A stretch of DNA of 64,000 nucleotides from contig CALUNU010000011.1 of NCBI GenBank assembly GCA_944322095.1, positions 1 through 64,000 of the forward strand. Direction: 5' to 3'. The notes under the pieces are model-generated. The model saw nothing but the letters and a program-made list of their open reading frames with translations, was not told the DNA's origin and made no database searches. Shown here piece by piece: positions 57,852-64,000 of this stretch (its first letter is position 1; each line of letters starts with the position of its first letter). The position numbers were made by a program, and so were the translations under genes. The DNA is from an uncultured Alloprevotella sp. (GTDB lineage Bacteria > Bacteroidota > Bacteroidia > Bacteroidales > Bacteroidaceae).

Positions 57852-57897
57852 CCACAAGCGCACCCGCCCAATGTATCATCTTTAAACGACGACAACG

Positions 57898-58383
57898 ATG
57901 AAAAAGTTTCTTCTTGCGGCCTTCGTGGCCCTCGTGTCGCTGACCGTCAATGCACAGCGCACGCCCCATGCCATCGGCTTCCACTTCGGTGGCTCCACCA
58001 TCGACCTGGAATATCAGTATCATTTCAACAACAAGAATTTCATGGACGTCACGGCCGGCATCTTCGACCTGGACAAAGGCTTCGTGGCCCAAGGCATTTA
58101 TAACTGGAACATCAAGGAGTGGGGCAACTGGACGCCGCGCTTCGGAACGTGGAAGTTCTGGGGCGGCGTGGGCGCCGGCGTTGGCTTTTTCGACCACAAA
58201 CACGTCAACAACTTCCTCGTGGGCCCGGCCGGCACGCTGGGTTTCGGCTTTACGCTCAAAGCCTGCCCGCTCAGCGTGGGCCTCGACTACCGTCCGTGGG
58301 TGGCGCTGGCCTTTGGCGACGACTCCGGGCTGGAAGACATCGGCTTCCGCAACATCGGTCTGACGCTGACCTACAGGTTCTGA
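57898..58383 (+). CDS. Small outer membrane beta-barrel protein
   Basis: A 161-residue protein: signal peptide residues 1-20 (ending VNAQ), then eight alternating amphipathic strands (IGFHFGGSTIDLEYQYHF, GFTLKACPLSVGLDYRPWVA) ending in an aromatic residue (LTLTYRF), the usual C-terminal signal for BAM-mediated insertion. It resembles short OmpA/OmpW-like barrels of Bacteroidetes with no known ligand. It is monocistronic. Confidence 0.82.
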   Translation: MKKFLLAAFVALVSLTVNAQRTPHAIGFHFGGSTIDLEYQYHFNNKNFMDVTAGIFDLDKGFVAQGIYNWNIKEWGNWTPRFGTWKFWGGVGAGVGFFDHKHVNNFLVGPAGTLGFGFTLKACPLSVGLDYRPWVALAFGDDSGLEDIGFRNIGLTLTYRF

Positions 58384-58419
58384 GAAGTAGAGTTGGCAGG
58401 ACGCGCGGGTTTAGCTTAT

Positions 58420-58459
58420 TTAACGGGGCGGACGGGGCAATCTTCGTTCGCCCCGTTAA
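58420..58459. terminator. Terminator after the small barrel gene
   Basis: TTAACGGGGCG (58420-58430) pairs perfectly with CGCCCCGTTAA (58449-58459). Confidence 0.75.
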
Positions 58460-58478
58460 CCATCTCTGTTGGATTGAG

Positions 58479-58486
58479 TAATTTTG
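58479..58486 (+). promoter_or_regulatory. -7 element of the malic enzyme gene
   Basis: TAATTTTG lies just after the upstream terminator and gives a leader of about 100 nt. Confidence 0.6.
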
Positions 58487-58589
58487 CATAGCAAAAAACC
58501 GCGGGAACCCGCCGTGGAAAGGGCCCCGCGCCCCTCAGCACGGCAGCCTGCGCTGTGAGAAGATTTCTACAATAGTATTGGTTCATTAT

Positions 58590-60878
58590 ATGGTAAAGAT
58601 TACAAAAGAAGCCGCCTTGCTCTACCACTCGCAAGGCAAACCCGGCAAGATCGAGGTGGTGCCCACCAAGCCCTACCGCACACAGACCGACCTGTCGCTG
58701 GCCTATTCGCCCGGCGTGGCCGAGCCCTGCCTGGAAATACAGAAGAATCCGCACGACGCCTACACCTATACCAACAAGGGCAACCTTGTGGCCGTCGTTT
58801 CCAACGGCACCGCCGTGCTGGGCCTGGGCGACATCGGCGCCATGAGCGGCAAGCCCGTCATGGAGGGCAAGAGTCTGCTCTTCAAAATCTACGCCGGCGT
58901 CGACGCCTTCGACATCGAGGTGAACGAAAAAGACCCCGAAAAGTTTATAGCAGCCGTCAAGGCCATCGCCCCCACGTTTGGCGGCATCAACCTTGAGGAC
59001 ATCAAGGCGCCCGAGTGCTTCGAGATAGAAACGCGCCTGAAGGAGGAGCTCGACATCCCCGTGATGCACGACGACCAGCACGGCACGGCCATCATCTCCT
59101 CGGCCGGCCTCATCAACGCCCTCGAAGTGGCGGGCAAGAACATCGCCGACGTGAAGATTGTGGTCAACGGCGCAGGCGCAGCCGCCATCTCGTGTACGCG
59201 GCTCTACTGCTCCTTCGGCGCCCGCAAGGAGAACATCGTCATGCTCGACTCGAAAGGCGTCATCCGCCGCGACCGTCCCAACCTGACGGCGCAGAAGGCC
59301 GAGTTTGCCACCGACCGCACCGACCTGCACACGCTCGAAGAGGCCATCCGTGGCGCCGACGTCTTCGTGGGCCTGTCGAAAGGCAACGTGCTGACGCAGG
59401 ACATGGTGCGTTCCATGGCCGATAGGCCCATCATCTTCGCCCTGGCCAACCCCGTGCCCGAAATTTCCTACGAGGACGCCAAGGCTGCCCGTCCCGACGT
59501 GCTGATGAGCACCGGCCGCACCGACTATCCCAACCAGATCAACAACGTCATTGGCTTCCCCTACATCTTCCGTGGCGCGCTCGACACGGCGGCCAAGGCC
59601 ATCAACGAGGAGATGAAGATGGCAGCCGCCCGCGCCATAGCCGACTTGGCCCGCCGCCCCGTGCCCGACATCGTGAACCGCGCCTACCACGTGCGCAACT
59701 TCACCTTCGGCCCCGACTATTTCATACCCAAGCCCGTCGATCCGCGCCTCATCACCGAGGTGTCGATGGCCGTGGCCAAGGCTGCCATCGAGAGCGGCGT
59801 GGCCCGTCGCGAAATAACCGATTGGAAGGCCTACCGCCAGCACCTGCGCGAGCTGATGGGCCAGGAAACGAAATTTACGCAGAACCTCTACGACACGGCC
59901 CGCATGAATCCCAAGCGCGTGGTCTTTGCCGAAGGCACGCATGCCAAGATGCTCGAAGCCGCCGTCCGCGCCCGTGAGGAAGGCATTTGCCAGCCCGTGC
60001 TCCTGGGCAACGACGAACGCATCCAGAAGATGGCTGCCTCGCTCGACCTGAGCCTCGAAGGCATCGAAATAGTCAATCTGCGTCACGACAACCAGGCTGC
60101 CCGCCGCGAGCGCTACGCACGCATCCTGGCCACTAAGAAGCAGCGCGAGGGCTACACGCTGGAAGAAGCGCTCGACAAGATGTATGAGCGCAACTACTTC
60201 GGCATGATGATGGTTGAGACGGGCGACGCCGACGCTTTCATCACAGGTCTCTACACGAAATATTCCAACACCATCAAGGTGGCCAAGGAGGTCATTGGCA
60301 TACGCCCCGGCTATAAGCACTTCGGCACGATGCATCTCATCAATTCGAAGAAGGGAACGTTCTTCGTGGCCGACACGCTCATCAACCGCCACCCCGACGA
60401 GGAGACGCTGCTCGACATTGCCAAGCTGAGCGCCTCGGCCGTGCGCTTCTTCAACCGCACCCCGGTGATGGCCATGCTCTCCTATTCCAACTTCGGCTCC
60501 GACGCCGTGGGCAGCCCGGCCATCGTGCACCGCGTCGTCGAGCGCATGCAGGAGGCCTATCCCGACCTGGCCATCGACGGCGAGATGCAGGTGAACTTTG
60601 CCCTCGACAAGGAGCTGCGCGACGAGAAATATCCCTTCACCCGCCTGAAGGACATGGACGTCAACACGCTCGTTTTCCCCAACCTCACGGCGGCCAACGC
60701 TTCCTATAAGATGATTAAGGGAATGGCCGACGACGGCGAGGTGGTTGGCCCCATCCAAATGGGGTTGAACAAGCCGATTCATTTCACCGACTTCGAAAGT
60801 TCCGTGCGCGACATCGTCAACATCACGGCCGTGGCCGTCATCGACGCCATCGTGCAGGAGAAAATCGACGCACAATAA
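58590..60878 (+). CDS. maeB: NADP-dependent malic enzyme with phosphotransacetylase domain
   Basis: A 762-residue fusion. The N-terminal malic enzyme part (1-430) has [27 protein letters not shown] and the NAD(P) motif [14 protein letters not shown]. The C-terminal part (about 430-762) resembles phosphate acetyltransferase ([35 protein letters not shown]), which in MaeB is regulatory rather than catalytic. It converts malate to pyruvate and NADPH. ATG 58590 begins [13 protein letters not shown], the family start; ATG 58578 is 12 nt upstream. Confidence 0.95.
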   Translation: MVKITKEAALLYHSQGKPGKIEVVPTKPYRTQTDLSLAYSPGVAEPCLEIQKNPHDAYTYTNKGNLVAVVSNGTAVLGLGDIGAMSGKPVMEGKSLLFKIYAGVDAFDIEVNEKDPEKFIAAVKAIAPTFGGINLEDIKAPECFEIETRLKEELDIPVMHDDQHGTAIISSAGLINALEVAGKNIADVKIVVNGAGAAAISCTRLYCSFGARKENIVMLDSKGVIRRDRPNLTAQKAEFATDRTDLHTLEEAIRGADVFVGLSKGNVLTQDMVRSMADRPIIFALANPVPEISYEDAKAARPDVLMSTGRTDYPNQINNVIGFPYIFRGALDTAAKAINEEMKMAAARAIADLARRPVPDIVNRAYHVRNFTFGPDYFIPKPVDPRLITEVSMAVAKAAIESGVARREITDWKAYRQHLRELMGQETKFTQNLYDTARMNPKRVVFAEGTHAKMLEAAVRAREEGICQPVLLGNDERIQKMAASLDLSLEGIEIVNLRHDNQAARRERYARILATKKQREGYTLEEALDKMYERNYFGMMMVETGDADAFITGLYTKYSNTIKVAKEVIGIRPGYKHFGTMHLINSKKGTFFVADTLINRHPDEETLLDIAKLSASAVRFFNRTPVMAMLSYSNFGSDAVGSPAIVHRVVERMQEAYPDLAIDGEMQVNFALDKELRDEKYPFTRLKDMDVNTLVFPNLTAANASYKMIKGMADDGEVVGPIQMGLNKPIHFTDFESSVRDIVNITAVAVIDAIVQEKIDAQ

Positions 60879-60917
60879 GCGGCCCGGTCTGCCGGGGCCC
60901 GCACCAGCAAGCGAAAG

Positions 60918-60952
60918 CCGCGCAACTCCAACGGGGAGCTGCGCGGTTTTTT
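60918..60952. terminator. Bidirectional terminator after maeB
   Basis: CCGCGCAACTCC and GGAGCTGCGCGG form a stem with one mismatch, followed by TTTTTT on the plus strand. Confidence 0.85.
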
Positions 60953-60974
60953 GCATGCCGGCGGGAGGTGGCGG

Positions 60975-61544
60975 TCAGCGGCCGCGGCCGTTGCGTGCGG
61001 CCCAGGCTTCGGCGGTGAGGCGCATGAAGTGTTCCGTGCGCACGTCGCCCAAGGGCGTCGGTTTGGCGCGTTCGGTGTGGTGAAACGCGAAGCCACACTT
61101 TTCCATGACGCGGCGCGAGGCGGCGTTGCCCTCATAGTGGACGCCCCACACGGTTTTCATGCCCAGCTCCCCGAAGCAGCGGGCCAGCAGCAGGCGGGCT
61201 GCCTCGGTGGTGAGGCCCTGGCCCCAGTGGAGGCGCCCCAGCCAGTAGCCCAGCTCCATCTCGTCCTCGCCGGGCGCGTCGGGACCGGCGGTGGCCGTAG
61301 CGGGTTGCAGGCCGATGCACCCCACGGGTTCGCCCGTGGTCTTCTGCACGATGGCGTAGATCTCGGGCCCGGCGAGCACGGAACCTATCAACTCGCGGCT
61401 CTCGGCCACCGAGCGGTGGGGCGGCCAGCCCGCAGCCGGCCCCACGGCGGGGTCGGAGGCATATCGGTAGAGCGCTTCGGCGTCGGCCTCGTGCCAACGG
61501 CGGAGCAGCAGGCGGTTGGTTTCCATTGTGTGCATTGTCTTCAT
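60975..61544 (-). CDS. GNAT family N-acetyltransferase (RimJ/RimL type)
   Basis: A 189-residue GNAT protein: ETNRLLLRRWHEADAEALYR at the start, ELGYWLGRLHWGQGLTTEAA (the acetyl-CoA binding R/Q-x-x-G-x-G/A loop as HWGQGLTTEA), and GVHYEGNAASRRVMEKCGF near the end. This group acetylates ribosomal protein N termini, amino acids or antibiotics; the target is unknown. The longest start is given; ATG 61526 (METNRLLL) is the more usual N terminus and may be the real one. It is convergent with maeB. Confidence 0.88.
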   Translation of the reverse strand: MKTMHTMETNRLLLRRWHEADAEALYRYASDPAVGPAAGWPPHRSVAESRELIGSVLAGPEIYAIVQKTTGEPVGCIGLQPATATAGPDAPGEDEMELGYWLGRLHWGQGLTTEAARLLLARCFGELGMKTVWGVHYEGNAASRRVMEKCGFAFHHTERAKPTPLGDVRTEHFMRLTAEAWAARNGRGR

Positions 61545-61568
61545 CGGATAAGCGTGAGGGAGAAGAAA

Positions 61569-61604
61569 AAGGCGGCGCAGCCCCGGGGGGTGATGCGCCG
61601 CCTT
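61569..61604 (-). terminator. Terminator of the AspT/YidE-type transporter gene
   Basis: AAGGCGGCGCA (61569-61579) pairs with TGCGCCGCCTT (61594-61604). It lies 25 nt after the stop, and the minus strand continues with TTTTCTTC. Confidence 0.75.
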
Positions 61605-61628
61605 GTGTTTATAAGCGTGGGGCCGCGG

Positions 61629-63347
61629 CTAAGCGCACATGAAGAGGATGAGCGCCTGGGCCGTCAGGATGCGCAGGAACATGGCGAGCGGGTAGACCGT
61701 GGAATAGCCCACCGAGGCCGCGTCGTTGTTGCTGCTCTGGTTGGCGTAGCCCAGTGCGGGGGGGTCGGTGGTCGAGCCGGCGATGACGCCCATCAGCGTG
61801 AAGTAGTTGAGCTTGTATTTCACGCGCGCCACGATGCCCATGATGATGAGCGGAATGACGGTGACGAGGAAGCCCACCCACACGTAGGTGAGGCCGTCGC
61901 CGTGAACAACGGTTGTCCAGAAGTTGGCTCCGGCCTTGATGCCCACGCTGGCCAGGAAGAGGATGAGGCCTATCTCGCGCAGCAGCAGGTTGGCCGAGGT
62001 CGTCGTGTACGACACGAGGTGGAGCTTGTAGCCATAGCCGCCCACGAGGATGGCCACCACGAGCGGTCCGCCGGCCAGGCCCAGCTTGAGCGGTGTGGCC
62101 ATGCCCGGGAACTGCACGGGCAGGCTGCCCAGCAGGATACCCAGCAGGATGCCGATGAAGATGGCGCCCACGTTGGGGTGGTCGAGGCGTTTCACCGAGT
62201 TGCCCAGCACGCGCTCCACGCGGCTCACGGCGTCGGCCGGGCCCACCACCATGAGGCGGTCGCCAATCTGGATGCGCAGCGAGCGGTCGGCAAAGAGGTC
62301 CATGCCCGAGCGCGTGATACGCGTCACGTTCACGCCGTGCATCGAGCTGAAGTGCATTTGTCCGAACGTCTTGCCGTTCACCTCGGGTTGCGTCACGAGG
62401 ATGCGTTTCGATATGATGGGCGCCTTTTCGGCCTGCCAGTCTACGTCGACGGGCTTGCCGATGAAAGCCGTCACGGCCTCGGCGTCGTCTTCGGCGCAGG
62501 TGATGTTGAGTTCGTCGCCCTCATGCACCACGGTGTCGCGACGCGGCGAGACGATAGCGTCGCCGTGCTTGAAGTGGGTGCAGACGAACGTGCGGCCCAA
62601 GAAGGCACTGATTTGTCCGAACGTCTTGCCGCCCAGCGCGGGGTTGCTCACCTGCAGCGTCATGTGGTAAGGCTTGGCGTGGGGGTTGTCCTCCTGCTCG
62701 CGGCGGATGGCCTCCTCTTCTTTTTCAAGCTTGATGCCGCAGATGTAGCGCAGGGCTATGGTGGCGCCGATGATGCCCAGCACGCCCAGCGGATAGGCGC
62801 AGGCATAGCCCGAGGCAATGTTTTCGCTGCCCATGTCGACGCCTACGGTGTTCAGGGCCTCTTGTGCCGCACCGAGACCCGGCGTGTTCGTAACGGCACC
62901 GCAGAGCACGCCTACCACCATGGGCAGGGTGGTCGCGTCGTCCGTGTCGAACACCAGGTAGTAGAGCCCCAGCATCACGATGATGTTCAGCACCACAATG
63001 CCGATGGTGATGAAGTTCATTTGCAGACCGCCCTTTTTGAACGATTGGAAGAAGCCGGGGCCCACTTGCAGACCGATACAGTAGACAAACAGTATCAGCC
63101 CGAAGTCCTGGATGAAGCTTAGCACCTTGTCGGGGCACGCAAAGCCGCCGTCAGGGTCGGCTATGCCGGCCCAATGATACAGGTGACCTACGACGATGCC
63201 CGTGAAGAGGACAAAGGTGACGCCCAAGGAAATGCCGCCCAGCTTGATTTTGCCGAGCAGCACGCCGACGGAGATGACGAGGGCATACAGCAGAACGATA
63301 TGCGCCACGGATCCCGTTTGGAGAAATAGGGATTGAAACCAGTCCAT
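61629..63347 (-). CDS. AspT/YidE family transporter with two RCK_C domains
   Basis: A 572-residue protein of the aspartate:alanine exchanger/YidE-YbjL family. Two membrane halves of about five helices each ([13 protein letters not shown]-type start; the second with [16 protein letters not shown]) carry a matched [13 protein letters not shown] and [13 protein letters not shown] pair. Between them are two TrkA_C/RCK_C domains (about 215-385), each with NGKTFGQ or GGKTFGQ and [19 protein letters not shown]. It probably moves a dicarboxylate or amino acid; the substrate is unproven. It has its own promoter and terminator. Confidence 0.9.
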   Translation of the reverse strand: MDWFQSLFLQTGSVAHIVLLYALVISVGVLLGKIKLGGISLGVTFVLFTGIVVGHLYHWAGIADPDGGFACPDKVLSFIQDFGLILFVYCIGLQVGPGFFQSFKKGGLQMNFITIGIVVLNIIVMLGLYYLVFDTDDATTLPMVVGVLCGAVTNTPGLGAAQEALNTVGVDMGSENIASGYACAYPLGVLGIIGATIALRYICGIKLEKEEEAIRREQEDNPHAKPYHMTLQVSNPALGGKTFGQISAFLGRTFVCTHFKHGDAIVSPRRDTVVHEGDELNITCAEDDAEAVTAFIGKPVDVDWQAEKAPIISKRILVTQPEVNGKTFGQMHFSSMHGVNVTRITRSGMDLFADRSLRIQIGDRLMVVGPADAVSRVERVLGNSVKRLDHPNVGAIFIGILLGILLGSLPVQFPGMATPLKLGLAGGPLVVAILVGGYGYKLHLVSYTTTSANLLLREIGLILFLASVGIKAGANFWTTVVHGDGLTYVWVGFLVTVIPLIIMGIVARVKYKLNYFTLMGVIAGSTTDPPALGYANQSSNNDAASVGYSTVYPLAMFLRILTAQALILFMCA

Positions 63348-63396
63348 AACGAATTATAAGTAATTAAAAATGTGTTCTTTCTTCAGCACAGCTCCG

Positions 63397-63427
63397 CAAA
63401 GATATGTTTTTTTTGTACGCCGGCAAA
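63397..63427 (-). promoter_or_regulatory. Promoter of the AspT/YidE-type transporter gene
   Basis: Minus-strand TTTG (63427-63424) and TATCTTTG (63404-63397) are 19 nt apart. The leader is about 45 nt. Confidence 0.75.
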
Positions 63428-63564
63428 AGTTTGACCGGTCAAAAGGCGTTTGTCCGTTCCTTTTTTTAACGCATGGAGCCCCGCCCGCCGGCCTTTGCAC
63501 CCGCGCCGCGCCGGCCCCGGACCGTGGCGGCGGGAGCCCGCGGCCGGGCAGGGGAGAGGCAAAG

Positions 63565-63911
63565 TTCCAAAAAATTGCGACATCCCCGCGCGCCGCGGAA
63601 AAATGTTAAAACCCGCCCTCAGGGCCCCATCGGCGCCGTTTCGGCCTCGCGGGCGTTAAGGTTTGTTGGCTTTCGTGGCCGCAGGCCGGCCGTGTTTCGC
63701 CGCCGGCGTGCCACGACTTGTCCGCTGCCGGCCCCCGTTTGGCGTTTTCGCAGCGTAAAGAGGGCCCGGTCGAAGGGCTGTTTTTGCGAAAATACGTGAA
63801 TTTTTGGCCCCAAACAAGCCCATTTCGCGTTGGAAACAGGCCGTGTTGTCGTCCATTCGTGCCCATGGAATCGTCGATCCATCCCGTGGAATCGCCAATC
63901 CATCCCATGGA
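63565..63911 (-). repeat. Dispersed intergenic element, copy F (type 2)
   Basis: Plus-strand TTCCAAAAAATTGCGACA (63565-63582) is the reverse complement of the TGTCGCAATTTTTTGGAA module. Next come CCCCGCGCGCCGCGG and CGGGCGTTAAGG, which reverse to match copy B, and CGTGCCACGACTTGTCCGCT, which resembles copy E. The boxes (inverted form, two degenerate) start at 63857, 63878 and 63899, exactly 21 bp apart. The 653-bp stretch from 63348 to the window end has no recognised gene besides this. Confidence 0.8.
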
Positions 63912-64000
63912 TCTACCGAGGGTGGCCTTTCTGTCGCGTTTCCCGGCCTTTTAGCGATGATTAACGCTTCCCGCATTTCTCTCCGCGCCGTCGGCGTGCG

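Overview
The window reads as chromosome from a high-GC member of the Bacteroidota (order Bacteroidales, probably near Prevotellaceae; the family is inference). The signs are TTTG-(19-21 nt)-TAnnTTTG promoters, almost no Shine-Dalgarno sites, secreted proteins with C-terminal domains of the type IX secretion (T9SS) kind, a Bacteroides-style sialic acid operon, and an argR-GNAT-argG-argC-argD cluster. No rRNA, CRISPR array, transposase, integrase or phage gene was seen. One tRNA (Lys, anticodon TTT) is present.

Layout. 0-4.3 kb: the end of a Sel1-repeat protein, then a MATE exporter, a sodium:solute symporter and a small lipoprotein. 4.7-6.7 kb (minus): a macro-domain protein and an AAA/DUF4143 ATPase gene broken by an in-frame TAG. 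6.8-11.9 kb (minus): a sialic acid operon of MFS transporter, YhcH/NanQ-like protein, NanA lyase, AGE epimerase and kelch mutarotase. 12.1-15.2 kb: a large TonB-receptor-like outer membrane protein. 15.5-20.7 kb: a Ser/Thr kinase, a zinc-ribbon/DUF805 protein, a second zinc-ribbon gene with an in-frame TAG, a lipoprotein with a long and apparently structured leader, and a divergently transcribed putative regulator. 21.3-26.9 kb: a GH10-like lipoprotein, the bifunctional aspartokinase/homoserine dehydrogenase, a phosphodiesterase-like protein and a DUF805 protein. 27.6-36.2 kb: three large secreted proteins. 36.6-37.6 kb: a junction where two 5'-truncated genes meet head to head (GH36 alpha-galactosidase tail and secreted-protein tail), then a 59-aa orphan peptide gene. 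37.8-42.4 kb: arginine biosynthesis. 43.1-45.5 kb: two lipoproteins and rsmI. 45.6-50.6 kb: an AI-2E family permease, tRNA-Lys, rplU-rpmA and alaS. 50.7-57.7 kb: a flavin reductase, TetR and MerR regulators, radA, an FAD dehydrogenase and a nucleotidyltransferase. 57.9-63.3 kb: a small barrel protein, malic enzyme, a GNAT and an AspT/YidE-type transporter.

The most unusual signal is a dispersed intergenic element found at six places (about 4.3, 20.8, 36.3, 42.7, 52.3 and 63.6 kb). Five copies carry three 13-bp boxes, TCCATGGGATGGA or its reverse complement, starting exactly 21 bp apart. The sixth (52.3 kb) is a degenerate version. The boxes are joined to other conserved modules: a left block shared by two full-length copies, and a TGTCGCAATTTTTTGGAAA module shared by four. 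A separate array, CCTTGG boxes every 33 bp, lies across the promoter of the broken ATPase gene. I know of no described function for either.

All calls come from reading the sequence and from recall of protein families. No database search was run. Protein names are homology inferences, and short regulatory sites are pattern matches.
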